DNA of 64,000 nt. Origin: Novosphingobium capsulatum NBRC 12533. GTDB lineage: Bacteria; Pseudomonadota; Alphaproteobacteria; Sphingomonadales; Sphingomonadaceae. The stretch covers positions 248,001 through 312,000 of the forward strand of contig NZ_BCYV01000006.1 in the NCBI RefSeq assembly GCF_001598375.1, in the 5' to 3' direction. The notes under the pieces were generated by a model, which saw nothing but the letters and a program-made list of their open reading frames with translations, had not been told where the DNA came from and did not search any database. This document shows positions 54,463 through 62,803 of this stretch, piece by piece (positions within the stretch are counted from its first letter, which is position 1; every line of letters starts with the position of its first letter). The translations under genes and the position numbers were made by a program.

Positions 54463-55407
54463 TTACTGCCAGGGCCGGATGCCGCCCGGTGCGATCCGCT
54501 CGGTCATTTCCAGGCGGCGCGCCTGGCGGGTTTCCAGCGACAGTGTCATCAGCGGCTGCGCCAGATCGACGAACTGGCGCGGCGACATGCCGAACATCGC
54601 GGTAAATTCGCGGATCAGGTGGCTCTGGTCGTAATAGCGCAGCGCCAGGGTTTCCCCTTCCGCATCGTCGGCCACGCCGCGCAGGTGGCTCGCCATGTCG
54701 AGCGCGCGGGCGCGGCGCAGCACCTGCTTGGGCGTCATGCCGAAATCGCGCCGCACGATCCGCTCCAGCCGGCGCTGCTCGATCCCGCATTGCTGGGCAA
54801 ATTCGCCCACGCCGATGGCGGGGTTGGCCAGCGCCGCCGCCTCGAACCGGGCGGAAACCGCATCGGGTTCTGCCGTGCCGCGCCAGGCGATCACCGCGCG
54901 CAGGGCTTCTTCCATCGCCTGGCACCAGTCTTCGGGCGTTGCGGCCGGATCGAACATCTCCAGCCAGTGATCGGGGTTCAGGCCCAACTGGTCGATCGTG
55001 GCAAAGCGGTCGGTCAGTTCGGCCTCGGGCAGGCGGGCCAGAACGTGGGCCGCGCCCGGACGCAACACGGCGCCCACGCTGGTAAAGCTGCCGGTCACGC
55101 CCACGGCCATGCGCTTGGTATTGGGGCCAAAGACCAGCGCCGCCCGGCCCAGCGCGCGCAAGCCATCGCGCGTCTGCGCTGTCCATTCCCCGCGCAGTTG
55201 CACGCGGATGCAGGCGGTATCGGCCAGTAGCCCGCATTGCAGGGCATGGCCCGCCGGGGCATCGACCACGGTGACATAGAAACGGCCGATCCACGGCGCC
55301 AGGTCGGGCGCTGGCGCGCGGTTGTAAGACAGTGGCTGCCCCTGGCGGGTGAATCCCGCGGCCGGCGCAATCGCCCGGTCCACAGCCGGCCTGATCTGGC
55401 GACTCAT
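54463..55407 (-). CDS. AraC-family transcriptional regulator
   Basis: A 314-residue regulator. The N-terminal domain (1-170) lacks a recognisable cupin motif but resembles DUF6597-type AraC sensors (PLSYNRAPAPDLAPWIGRFYV). The C-terminal double helix-turn-helix (about 205-300) includes VGEFAQQCGIEQRRLERIVRRDFGMTPKQVLRRARAL and YYDQSHLIREFTAMFGMSPRQF. ATG 55407 has GGGGG 10 nt upstream. The HisN-SDR operon is divergent and may be its target, but no operator could be identified. Confidence 0.88.
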   Translation of the reverse strand: MSRQIRPAVDRAIAPAAGFTRQGQPLSYNRAPAPDLAPWIGRFYVTVVDAPAGHALQCGLLADTACIRVQLRGEWTAQTRDGLRALGRAALVFGPNTKRMAVGVTGSFTSVGAVLRPGAAHVLARLPEAELTDRFATIDQLGLNPDHWLEMFDPAATPEDWCQAMEEALRAVIAWRGTAEPDAVSARFEAAALANPAIGVGEFAQQCGIEQRRLERIVRRDFGMTPKQVLRRARALDMASHLRGVADDAEGETLALRYYDQSHLIREFTAMFGMSPRQFVDLAQPLMTLSLETRQARRLEMTERIAPGGIRPWQ

Positions 55408-55558
55408 GCTTGCTTTGCCCCCTGAATGCCCTGCTTGCGCTCTTATCCGCCTTCCGCAAACCTCAAATGTTGCATCCTGCCCCTGTACTGCCGCCGTGCC
55501 GCACCGGGCCGGAGCAACGTTCTTGACCGCTTCGGCCCGATCGGCAAAGCACTGGGCC

Positions 55559-56350
55559 ATGAAGCTCGATGACGACATTGCCCTGGCCCACCGCCTGGCC
55601 GACGCTGCCGGCGCCGCGATCCGGCCCTATTTTCGCAGCGTGACCGCCGAACGCAAGGGGGATGCCACGCCGGTGACCCTGGCAGACCGCGCGGCAGAAG
55701 AGGCCATGCGTACCATTCTGGCCGCTGAGCGCCCCGATGACACCGTCATCGGCGAGGAATTCGGCACGCGCGAGGGCACTTCGGGCCGCAGCTGGGTGCT
55801 CGATCCGATCGATGGCACGGCCGGATTCCTCGCCGGGCGCGCGCTGTTCGGCACGCTGATCGCGCTCTTGGTCGATGGCTTTCCGGTGATGGGCGTGATC
55901 GACCAGCCGATTGCCAACGAACGCTGGCTGGGCGCCTCGGGCCGCGAAACCACGCTCAACGGCCAGCCGGTCAAGACCCGCCCCTGCCGCGAACTGGCCG
56001 AGGCGACGATCGCCACCACCGGGCCGCACTATTTCAGCCAGCATGAAGGCGACCACTTCATGGCGCTGGCCGGCCAGACCGACTACCGCCGCATGGTGAT
56101 GGGTGGCGATTGCTACAACTATGCCATGCTCGCCACTGGCCAACTCGACATCGTGTGCGAGGCGGGCCTCAAGCTGCACGACTGGGCCGCGCTGGTGCCG
56201 GTGGTTGAAGGGGCGGGCGGCACGATGTCCGATTGGAATGGCGATCCGCTGCACATCGGCTCGGAAGGCCACGTCCTTGCCTTGGGCGATCCGGCGCGCT
56301 TGGACGACGTGATCGAAGCGCTGGCCGCAGGGCACAGCCACCGGCACTGA
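55559..56350 (+). CDS. hisN: Inositol-monophosphatase-family phosphatase, probably histidinol-phosphatase (HisN type)
   Basis: A 263-residue Mg-dependent phosphatase of the IMPase superfamily. The metal ligands are visible: E66/E67 in IGEEFG, D82 and D85 in LDPIDGT and D208 in KLHDWAALVPVVEGAGG. In alphaproteobacteria, proteins of this subgroup perform the histidinol-phosphate step of histidine synthesis; the substrate is inferred from this, since IMPase, CysQ and HisN share the same motifs. The C-terminus is His-rich (GHSHRH). Start ATG 55559 after an open but unrelated upstream frame. The SDR gene follows after 26 bp. Confidence 0.82.
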   Translation: MKLDDDIALAHRLADAAGAAIRPYFRSVTAERKGDATPVTLADRAAEEAMRTILAAERPDDTVIGEEFGTREGTSGRSWVLDPIDGTAGFLAGRALFGTLIALLVDGFPVMGVIDQPIANERWLGASGRETTLNGQPVKTRPCRELAEATIATTGPHYFSQHEGDHFMALAGQTDYRRMVMGGDCYNYAMLATGQLDIVCEAGLKLHDWAALVPVVEGAGGTMSDWNGDPLHIGSEGHVLALGDPARLDDVIEALAAGHSHRH

Positions 56351-56376
56351 ACGGCTTCGGCCGCGTTGTGCCTGGC

Positions 56377-57147
56377 ATGACGACCGCTGCATCCACCATC
56401 GTGATCACGGGCGCGGGCGCCGGTATCGGCCGGGGCACCGCCTTGCACTTTGCCGCGCTCGGCTGGCGCGTGGTCGCGCTTGATCGCGATGCCAAGGCGC
56501 TCAAGGAACTGGGGGCCATGCTGCCGCGCGGGCAGGGCTTGACGATCGCTTGCGACGTGGGCCGGGAAAAGCCCGTGGCCCGCGCCTTTGCCCGCATTGC
56601 CGCCTGGGCAGGCGATGGTATCGATTGCCTGGTCAACAACGCCGGCATCGCCGATCCCTATTGCGGCCCGCTGGAAGACCTGGCCCTGGCTGACTGGCAG
56701 CGCTGGATCGATGCTTCGCTCACCGCCGCGTTCCTATGCAGCCGTGCCGCCCTGCCCTTGCTGCAACGGCGCAGTGGCGCCAGCGTGGTCAACATCGCGT
56801 CAACGCGGGCCTTGCAGTCCGAACCCGATACATATGCCTATGCTGCGGCCAAGGGCGGCCTCTGCGCGCTCACCCATGCCATGGCGGTGGGGCTGGGGCC
56901 GCAGGTGCGGGTCAACGCCGTGCTGCCCGGCTGGATCGAGACCGGACCGTGGCAGCGTGCCGACCGCGCTCGCGCGGCGGACCATCGCCCCATCGATGAA
57001 GCGCAGCATCCCGCCGGGCGCGTGGGCACGGTGCACGATATCGCCACCACCATTGCCTGGCTCGCCAGCCCGGATGCCGGCTTCGTCACCGGGCAGCAGA
57101 TCATGGTGGACGGCGGCATGACCCGCAAGATGATCTACGCCGAATGA
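56377..57147 (+). CDS. Short-chain dehydrogenase/reductase (classical SDR)
   Basis: A 256-residue NAD(P)-dependent oxidoreductase. The Rossmann glycine motif is T11-GAGAGIG, the NNAG motif is at 87-90, and the catalytic residues are Ser142 (NIAS), Tyr155 and Lys159 (YAAAK). The motif LDRD after beta-2 (Asp36) suggests a preference for NAD over NADP. The ending FVTGQQIMVDGGMTRKMIY is typical. Substrate unknown. Likely in one operon with the upstream phosphatase. Confidence 0.9.
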   Translation: MTTAASTIVITGAGAGIGRGTALHFAALGWRVVALDRDAKALKELGAMLPRGQGLTIACDVGREKPVARAFARIAAWAGDGIDCLVNNAGIADPYCGPLEDLALADWQRWIDASLTAAFLCSRAALPLLQRRSGASVVNIASTRALQSEPDTYAYAAAKGGLCALTHAMAVGLGPQVRVNAVLPGWIETGPWQRADRARAADHRPIDEAQHPAGRVGTVHDIATTIAWLASPDAGFVTGQQIMVDGGMTRKMIYAE

Positions 57148-57224
57148 TGGCAGCAGATTAGACACTTGTTCAATATCGTTGCTCATGCAACCTTGCCGAC
57201 CATCCCCCAACAAGAGGATGGTGC

Positions 57225-58508
57225 ATGAAAACGATAAAGAGCGTGGCGCTGGGAGCGGCCGCGCTGGTGGCGCTGGCAACCGGCAGCGCGCAGGCCAAGA
57301 CCGTGGTAGTGCGCGCCGCGCACATGATCGACGTGCTGGCCGGCAAGCGGGTCGATGGCGCGCAAGTGGTGATCACCGATGGCCGCATCACGGCCGTTGG
57401 CAAGAGTGGCGATGCCGTGCCCGCCGGGGCCGAAGTGGTCGATCTGGGACAGCGCACCCTGCTGCCCGGCCTCATCGACATGCACGTGCACCTGACCGGC
57501 GATCCCACGCTCAGCGGCTATCGCGGGCTGGAGTTTACCGACAATCTGTCCACCGTGATCGGCGTCGCCAATGCCCGCAAGACGGTGGAAGCCGGCTTTA
57601 CCACGGTGCGCAACGTCGGCTCGGCCAACTATGACGACGTCGCGCTCAAGCAGGGGATCGAATTGGGCTATGTGCCCGGGCCGCGAATCGTGCCGGCGAC
57701 CTATGCCCTGGGTGCCACCGGCGGCCATTGCGATTCTACCGAATTTCCGCCCTCGATCACTGTGCCTTCGCCGCAGATCGCCAACACGCCCGAAGAGTTC
57801 CGCGCGCTGGTGCGCAAGGTGCGCAAGTATGGCGCGGAAGTGATCAAGATCTGCGCCACCGGCGGCGTCTTTTCCAAGACCGATTCGGTCGGCGCCCAGC
57901 AGATGAGCTTTGACGAATTGAAGGCCGTGGCCGACGAGGCCCACATGCTCGGCATGCGCGTGGCGGCCCATGCCCATGGCACCGCCGGCATCAACGATGC
58001 GCTGCGCGCCGGGATCGACACGATCGAGCACGCCAGCCTGGCCGACGAGGAAAGCTTCAAGCTGGCCAAGGCCAAGGGCGCCTGGCTCGACATGGATATC
58101 TACAACGACGACTATATCCTGGCCGAAGGCGAGAAGAACGGCGTCTTCCCGGAAAGCCTGGCCAAGGAAAAGATGATCGGCCGCAAGCAGCGCGAAACCT
58201 TCCGCGCCGCCCATGCTGCCGGGGTCAAGCTGCTGTTCGGCACCGACGGCGGCGTCTATCCCAACGGCTACAATGCCCGCCAGTTCGCCAAGATGGTGGA
58301 ATGGGGCATGACCCCGATCGAGGCGATCCAGGCCGCCACCAAGAGCGCCGCCGAAGCGCTCGATCGCACGGCTGACGTGGGCGCCATTGCCACGGGCCGT
58401 TATGGCGATCTCATCGCCGTCGACGGCGATCCGCTGGCTGACGTGCGCACGCTGGAACACGTCGCTTTCGTGATGAAGGGTGGCGAGGTGGTGAAGGCCG
58501 CGCAGTAA
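57225..58508 (+). CDS. Secreted metal-dependent amidohydrolase (Xaa-Pro dipeptidase-like)
   Basis: A 427-residue protein with a signal peptide (1-24, ALATGSAQA) and an amidohydrolase TIM barrel. Metal ligands: the HxH pair H87/H89 (LIDMHVHL), Lys208 (VIKICATGG, likely carbamylated), H249 or H251 (AAHAHG), H269 (IEHAS) and Asp341 (FGTDGG). This set resembles the secreted Xaa-Pro/Xaa-Arg dipeptidases of the imidazolonepropionase-like subgroup. With the POT transporter it could serve peptide use. RBS AGAGGA 8 nt before the ATG. Confidence 0.9.
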   Translation: MKTIKSVALGAAALVALATGSAQAKTVVVRAAHMIDVLAGKRVDGAQVVITDGRITAVGKSGDAVPAGAEVVDLGQRTLLPGLIDMHVHLTGDPTLSGYRGLEFTDNLSTVIGVANARKTVEAGFTTVRNVGSANYDDVALKQGIELGYVPGPRIVPATYALGATGGHCDSTEFPPSITVPSPQIANTPEEFRALVRKVRKYGAEVIKICATGGVFSKTDSVGAQQMSFDELKAVADEAHMLGMRVAAHAHGTAGINDALRAGIDTIEHASLADEESFKLAKAKGAWLDMDIYNDDYILAEGEKNGVFPESLAKEKMIGRKQRETFRAAHAAGVKLLFGTDGGVYPNGYNARQFAKMVEWGMTPIEAIQAATKSAAEALDRTADVGAIATGRYGDLIAVDGDPLADVRTLEHVAFVMKGGEVVKAAQ

Positions 58509-58511
58509 GCA

Positions 58512-58625
58512 ACATGCCCTCCCCTAACCCCTCCCGCGTGCGGGAGGGGGACTTACAGTGGAGCGGGAGGGGGCATCCTTTGTACTCCCCTCCCGCTTGC
58601 GGGAGGGGCCGGGGGAGGCCATGTT
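58512..58625. repeat. Long palindromic intergenic repeat, family B copy 1
   Basis: Starts AACATGCCCTCCCC and ends GGGGGAGGCCATGTT; two inner hairpins of CTCCCGC/GCGGGAG type. Sited between two convergent genes and related to the copy at 61544-61638. Confidence 0.85.
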
Positions 58626-58646
58626 CCCCAACCAAGCCCCGAAAAC

Positions 58647-59126
58647 TTAATCCTCCGCCGCCTGGCTGTTCAACTGGATATAGTTGTGGATGCCCATCTG
58701 CTTGATCAGGTCGAGCTGGGTTTCCAGGGTATCGATGTGCTCTTCCTCGCTTTCGAGGATTTTTTGCAGCAGATCGCGGCTGACATAGTCGCGCACCGTC
58801 TCGCAATGGGCGATGCCGTCTTTCAGCAGCGGCACGGCCTCGTATTCCAGGGCTAGGTCGGCCTTGAGCACTTCCTCAACCGATTCGCCCACTTTGAGGC
58901 GGCCGAGCGCCTGGAAATTGGGCAGTCCATCCAGGAACAGGATGCGATCGGCCAGGAGATCGGCGTGCTTCATCTCGTCGATCGATTCGTGCCGTTCGAA
59001 ATCAGCGAGCTTCTTCACGCCCCAGTGCGAGAGCAGGCGATAGTGCAGCCAGTACTGGTTGATCGCGGTCAGTTCGTTGAACAGGGCCTTGTTCAGAAAC
59101 TCGATGACCTTGGCATCGCCCTTCAT
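58647..59126 (-). CDS. bfr: Bacterioferritin
   Basis: A 159-residue heme-containing ferritin that stores iron as a 24-mer shell. The ferroxidase ligands are complete: E18, E51, H54, E94, E127 and H130, and the heme ligand Met52 is present (DEMKHADLL). The start ATG lies 97 bp after the bfd stop on the same strand, so bfd-bfr is one operon under the Fur-like boxes. The 3-prime end faces the amidohydrolase gene across a palindromic repeat. Confidence 0.97.
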   Translation of the reverse strand: MKGDAKVIEFLNKALFNELTAINQYWLHYRLLSHWGVKKLADFERHESIDEMKHADLLADRILFLDGLPNFQALGRLKVGESVEEVLKADLALEYEAVPLLKDGIAHCETVRDYVSRDLLQKILESEEEHIDTLETQLDLIKQMGIHNYIQLNSQAAED

Positions 59127-59223
59127 GGCCGAACCTTCCTATGCCGTTGAACTGGAAGGCAGGGTAAGCGAGCGAGGGAGCCGGGGCAATGCGCAGATGA
59201 TCCGCGCGCCATGGTGCCAGCGT

Positions 59224-59403
59224 TCAGGCCATGGCGCAGGCGCGTTCGTCGGCCACCACGTCGTCGGCATCGTCCAGGCATTGCCGGCACTGTGCCTGGC
59301 AGCCCAGCGTTCCATAGAGCGCTTCGGCATCGCCGCGGGCGTGGCAACGGGCGGCCTGGCGCAGATCTTTCTCGCGGATGGCATTGCAGATGCAGATGTA
59401 CAT
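59224..59403 (-). CDS. bfd: Bacterioferritin-associated ferredoxin Bfd
   Basis: A 59-residue [2Fe-2S] protein that reduces bacterioferritin to release stored iron. It starts MYICICNAIREKDLRQAA; the four cluster cysteines are C4, C6, C39 and C42 (CQAQCRQC), one residue off the E. coli positions 38 and 41. Additional cysteines occur at 20 and 35. Stop TGA at 59224-59226. It lies directly downstream of two Fur-like boxes and upstream of bfr. Confidence 0.93.
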   Translation of the reverse strand: MYICICNAIREKDLRQAARCHARGDAEALYGTLGCQAQCRQCLDDADDVVADERACAMA

Positions 59404-59421
59404 GGCGCTGAGTGCTTTCGC

Positions 59422-59463
59422 TCATGAGAACGATTCGCAAGGTAATGCGATTCATTCTCATGA
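59422..59463 (-). promoter_or_regulatory. Pair of Fur-like boxes upstream of bfd-bfr
   Basis: A 42-bp imperfect palindrome with outer arms TCATGAGAA / TTCTCATGA. It contains TGAGAACGATTCGCA (59425-59439) and, in opposite orientation after 6 bp, TGCGATTCATTCTCA (59446-59460). Its centre is 40 bp from the bfd ATG, compatible with a repressor site over the promoter. Confidence 0.75.
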
Positions 59464-59547
59464 GCAAGGGGTAAAGCGATCCTTGCCGCCGGTTCCGTAG
59501 CGTTCCGGGCACGCCTTGCAATGCGCATGGGCGCCCGCTACATGGGC

Positions 59548-59635
59548 GGCCAGCATCGAGAGTTGGGGGCGACGCCCCAACGCCAACCTGCCGGTTTCCG
59601 GGCAAGGTGGCGCTCCCTGACGGGAGGATGTGGCC
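59548..59635 (+). ncRNA. SAM-I-like riboswitch candidate upstream of metA
   Basis: The 88-nt element folds into a four-way-junction layout. P1: GGCCA(g)CATC with GATGTGGCC, 9 bp with one bulged G. J1/2: GAGAG. P2: TTGGGG/CCCCAA. P3: GCCAACC (59582-59588) with GGTGGC (59606-59611). P4: CTCCC-TGAC-GGGAG. The SAM-contacting words of class I riboswitches (AGAG, AACC, GGTG) are in order, with compensatory change in P3 (GGC/GCC of the consensus becomes GCC/GGC). P2 is too short for the usual kink-turn and pseudoknot. Downstream, CTTTCC (59670-59675) can pair with the metA SD GGAAAG (59718-59723), suggesting translational control. The start of the gap (59464-59547) holds nothing else I can identify. 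Confidence 0.72.
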
Positions 59636-59731
59636 GATCCGGCAACCAAGCGGAGCAAGCCCCAGGCGTCTTTCCCTCCTCTCGCGCTGTACAGGATTTG
59701 GCTGTGCAGGATTTGAAGGAAAGCTACGCCC

Positions 59732-60628
59732 GTGCCGATCAGGATCGCCGATAACCTCCCCGCCCGCCGCACGCTGGAAGCCGAAGGCGTGATCGTGATG
59801 GGCGAAACCGAGGCCGCGCGGCAGGATATCCGCCCCTTGCGCATCGCCCTGCTTAACTTGATGCCCGACAAGATCACCACCGAAACCCAGGTGGCGCGCC
59901 TGCTTGGCGCCACGCCGCTGCAGATCGAGCTGAAGCTGGTGCGCCTGTCGGGCCATGTCAGCAAGACCACCTCGGCCGGGCACCTTGCCGAGTTCTATTC
60001 GCCGTTTTCCGCCGTGCGCGAAGAGCGCTTCGATGGCCTGATCGTTACCGGCGCGCCAGTCGAAACGATGGACTATGGCGAGGTGACCTATTGGGACGAG
60101 TTGCGCCAGATCTTTGACTGGAGCCAGACCCACTGCCACCGCCTGCTGACGATCTGCTGGGGTGCGATGGCGGCGCTGGCGCATTTCCACGGCGTGCCCA
60201 AGCATGCCCTGGGCGCCAAGGCGCATGGCGTGTTCGATCACGTCAACCGCGCCCCGGCCAGCCCCTGGCTGCGCGGCATGTCTGATGTGGTGCCCGTGCC
60301 GGTTTCGCGCTGGAGCGAGATTCGCGCCGCAGATCTGCCCGCCGGCCTTGCCGTGCTGCTCGACAGTGAAGAGGTGGGGCCGTGCCTGGTCGATGATCCG
60401 GCGCACCGCGCCATCCACATGTTCAACCATCTGGAATACGATACGCTCACGCTCGATACCGAATATCGCCGCGATGGCGAACGGATCGTGCCGCGTCACT
60501 ATTACCCGCACAACGATCCGGCCCAGCTGCCGCGCAACACCTGGCGCACCTATGGCCACCAATTGTTCGGCAACTGGATCAACGAGGTCTATCAGACCAC
60601 GCCGTTCAATCTGGACGATATCGGCTGA
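59732..60628 (+). CDS. metA: Homoserine O-acetyltransferase (MetA family)
   Basis: A 298-residue MetA-type acyltransferase that activates homoserine for methionine synthesis. The nucleophile is Cys142 (LLTICWGAMAAL), with the His and Glu of the triad in HMFNHLEYD. Position 111, which decides acyl donor use in this family, is Glu (TGAPVETMDYG); Glu111 is linked to acetyl-CoA, Gly111 to succinyl-CoA. I therefore call it the acetyltransferase, though automatic annotation will often say succinyltransferase. Starts with GTG 59732 after GAAGGAAAG. A SAM-I-like element precedes it, as expected for a methionine gene. Confidence 0.92.
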   Translation: MPIRIADNLPARRTLEAEGVIVMGETEAARQDIRPLRIALLNLMPDKITTETQVARLLGATPLQIELKLVRLSGHVSKTTSAGHLAEFYSPFSAVREERFDGLIVTGAPVETMDYGEVTYWDELRQIFDWSQTHCHRLLTICWGAMAALAHFHGVPKHALGAKAHGVFDHVNRAPASPWLRGMSDVVPVPVSRWSEIRAADLPAGLAVLLDSEEVGPCLVDDPAHRAIHMFNHLEYDTLTLDTEYRRDGERIVPRHYYPHNDPAQLPRNTWRTYGHQLFGNWINEVYQTTPFNLDDIG

Positions 60629-60634
60629 CCTGTT

Positions 60635-60747
60635 GCCCCTCCGTCAGGCCTGCGGCCTGCCACCTCCCCGCCAAGCGGGGAGGACCTCCTCGATCCTCCC
60701 CACGCTGTGGGGAGGGGGACCGCCCGCGCAGCGGGTGGTGGAGGGGC
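60635..60747. repeat. Long palindromic intergenic repeat, family A copy 2
   Basis: 113 bp from GCCCCTCCGTCAGGCC to GGTGGTGGAGGGGC, the same ends as the copy at 38975-39088, with internal hairpins ACCTCCCCGC..GCGGGGAGG and CCCCAC..GTGGGG. It starts 6 bp after the metA stop and may also serve as its transcript end. Confidence 0.85.
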
Positions 60748-60889
60748 CCTGTTCCCCAGGCCCGAATCAAGTTGCCAAACCGGCCCACCCTCGTTAAGGG
60801 CCGCCCCTTCAATCCACGCGGATCTGCGTTCCTGCCTGGCCACATAGGGCTGCCACGGCAGGTACACCGCGTCGAACAAGGAGACGAAA

Positions 60890-61093
60890 ATGCCCAAGCT
60901 CAAGACCAAGAGCGGTGTGAAGAAGCGCTTCAAGCTTACCGCTACGGGCAAGGTGAAGCACGGCGTGGCCGGCAAGCGCCACCGCCTGATCAGCCACAAC
61001 GCCAAGTACATCCGCCAGAACCGCGGCACCGACGTGATCTCCGACGCTGACGCGAAGGTGATCAAGAAGTGGGCGCCCTACGGGCTGAACTGA
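60890..61093 (+). CDS. rpmI: 50S ribosomal protein bL35
   Basis: A 67-residue, very basic ribosomal protein ([39 protein letters not shown]). It is preceded by a strong RBS, AAGGAG 8 nt before the ATG, and followed by rplT after 12 bp. infC is not next to it in this window; the 142-bp upstream stretch after the repeat should hold the promoter. Confidence 0.97.
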   Translation: MPKLKTKSGVKKRFKLTATGKVKHGVAGKRHRLISHNAKYIRQNRGTDVISDADAKVIKKWAPYGLN

Positions 61094-61105
61094 GGAGGCT
61101 GATCC

Positions 61106-61468
61106 ATGTCCCGTATCAAGCGCGGCACCACCACGCGTGCCAAGCATAAGCGTATTCTCGACCAGGCCAAGGGTTACCGCGGCCGTCGCAAGAACACGAT
61201 CCGCGTTGCCCGCCAAGCCGTTGAAAAGGCTGGCCAGTACGCGTACCGCGACCGCAAGGTCAAGAAGCGCACGTTCCGTGCCCTGTGGATCCAGCGCATC
61301 AACGCGGCCGTCCGCGCTGAAGGCCTGACCTATTCGCAGTTCATCCACGGCACCAAGCTTGCCGGCATCGAACTCGATCGCAAGGCCATGGCGGATCTCG
61401 CCATGAACGAAGGCGGCGTGTTCGCGGCCGTGATCGCCCAGGCCAAGGCTGCCCTTCCGGCCGCCTGA
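61106..61468 (+). CDS. rplT: 50S ribosomal protein bL20
   Basis: A 120-residue 23S-rRNA-binding protein needed early in large-subunit assembly. Conserved: [27 protein letters not shown] at the N-terminus and the C-terminal globular domain with [33 protein letters not shown] 8 nt before ATG. A terminator follows the stop, so pheST may need its own promoter. Confidence 0.98.
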   Translation: MSRIKRGTTTRAKHKRILDQAKGYRGRRKNTIRVARQAVEKAGQYAYRDRKVKKRTFRALWIQRINAAVRAEGLTYSQFIHGTKLAGIELDRKAMADLAMNEGGVFAAVIAQAKAALPAA

Positions 61469-61490
61469 TCGCCACAGCGATACAGCTTTT

Positions 61491-61524
61491 AAAGGCGCTC
61501 GTTCCGAAAGGAGCGGGCGCCTTT
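61491..61524 (+). terminator. Rho-independent terminator of rpmI-rplT
   Basis: AAAGGCGCTCGTTCC-GAAA-GGAGCGGGCGCCTTTT: long GC stem, GAAA-type loop, run of four T, then GCTTT. Confidence 0.92.
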
Positions 61525-61543
61525 TGCTTTGGGGGTTTCCGCG

Positions 61544-61638
61544 AACATGCCCTCCCCCCGCCCCCCTCCCGCAGGCGGGAGGGGGAGAGCAACCAGGCTC
61601 CCCTCCCGCTTGCGGGAGGGGTTGGGGGAGGGCATGTT
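61544..61638. repeat. Long palindromic intergenic repeat, family B copy 2
   Basis: Ends AACATGCCCTCCCC and GGGGGAGGGCATGTT are perfect complements. Inner hairpins: CCTCCCGC-AG-GCGGGAGG and CCCCTCCCGC-TT-GCGGGAGGGG. Same family as 58512-58625. Confidence 0.88.
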
Positions 61639-61702
61639 GCCACTCCCCAACACACGCAACCCATCTTCCCTTCTGCCCCGCAAAGCGCTAGCGGCAGGCG
61701 CG

Positions 61703-62803
61703 ATGGAACAGCTAGACCAACAGCAGGCCGAAACGCTCGGCGCCATTGCCGATGCCACCACGCTCGATGCGCTGGAGGCGATCCGCGTGTCCGCGCTCGG
61801 CAAGCAGGGCTGGGTTTCCGCCCTGCTCAAGACCATGGGCCAGTTGAGCCCGGAAGAGCGCCAGGCCAAGGGCCCGCAGATTCACGGCGCGCGCGAGGCG
61901 GTGACCACTGCGCTTGCTGCCCGCAAGGCTGCGCTGGAAAGCGCCGCGCTCGATGCGCGCCTGGCGGCCGAGGCGGTGGACCTGTCGCTGCCCGCGCCGG
62001 AAAGCCCGCGCGGCAGCGTCCACCCGGTCAGCCAGGTGATGGACGAACTGGCCGAAATCTTTGCCGACATGGGCTTTGCCGTGGCCAGCGGCCCGGAAAT
62101 CGAAGACGATTGGCACAACTTCACCGCGCTCAACATGCCCGAAACGCATCCGGCGCGCGCGATGCACGACACGTTCTATTTCCCGGACAAGGACGGGGAA
62201 GGGCGCGACATGCTGCTGCGCACGCACACCTCTCCGGTGCAGATCCGTGCCATGCTGAAAGACGGTGCGCCGTTGCGTATCATCGCGCCAGGCCGCGTCT
62301 ATCGCTCTGACAGCGACGCCACACACACCCCGATGTTCCACCAGATCGAAGGTCTGGTGATCGACAAGGGCATTCACCTCGGTCACCTCAAGTGGACGCT
62401 GGAAACCTTCCTCAAGGCCTTCTTCGAGCGCGACGACATCGTCCTGCGCCTGCGCCCCAGCTATTTCCCGTTCACCGAACCCTCGGTGGAAGTGGACGTG
62501 GGCTATACCCTGGTGGGCGGCAAGCGCGTGGTCGGCGGCAGCGGCGATGCGCCGGGCGGCGGCTGGATGGAAGTCTTGGGCTCGGGCATGGTCAACCGCA
62601 AGGTCATCGAATTTGGCGGGCTCGATCCCGATGAATGGCAGGGCTTTGCCTTTGGCACCGGCGTCGATCGCCTGGCCATGCTCAAGTACGGCCTGGATGA
62701 CCTGCGCGCCTTCTTCGATGGCGATGCCCGCTGGCTTGGCCACTATGGATTCGGGGCGCTCGACGTGCCCACCCTTTCGGGCGGCGTGGGAGTGAAGCCG
62801 TGA
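61703..62803 (+). CDS. pheS: Phenylalanyl-tRNA synthetase alpha subunit
   Basis: A 366-residue class II synthetase subunit that holds the phenylalanine-activating site. The N-terminal coiled coil (1-90) binds tRNA; motif 1 follows near [19 protein letters not shown], motif 2 with [13 protein letters not shown] and [20 protein letters not shown], the segment [18 protein letters not shown], and motif 3 [25 protein letters not shown] 61703 (MEQLDQQQ) suits the family length. The stop overlaps the pheT GTG by 4 bp. Confidence 0.96.
   Translation: MEQLDQQQAETLGAIADATTLDALEAIRVSALGKQGWVSALLKTMGQLSPEERQAKGPQIHGAREAVTTALAARKAALESAALDARLAAEAVDLSLPAPESPRGSVHPVSQVMDELAEIFADMGFAVASGPEIEDDWHNFTALNMPETHPARAMHDTFYFPDKDGEGRDMLLRTHTSPVQIRAMLKDGAPLRIIAPGRVYRSDSDATHTPMFHQIEGLVIDKGIHLGHLKWTLETFLKAFFERDDIVLRLRPSYFPFTEPSVEVDVGYTLVGGKRVVGGSGDAPGGGWMEVLGSGMVNRKVIEFGGLDPDEWQGFAFGTGVDRLAMLKYGLDDLRAFFDGDARWLGHYGFGALDVPTLSGGVGVKP

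Noticed and set aside
59548..59635. SAM-II (metA motif) riboswitch
   Set aside because: SAM-II is usual before alphaproteobacterial met genes, but its pseudoknot pattern is not seen here; the SAM-I-like junction fits better.
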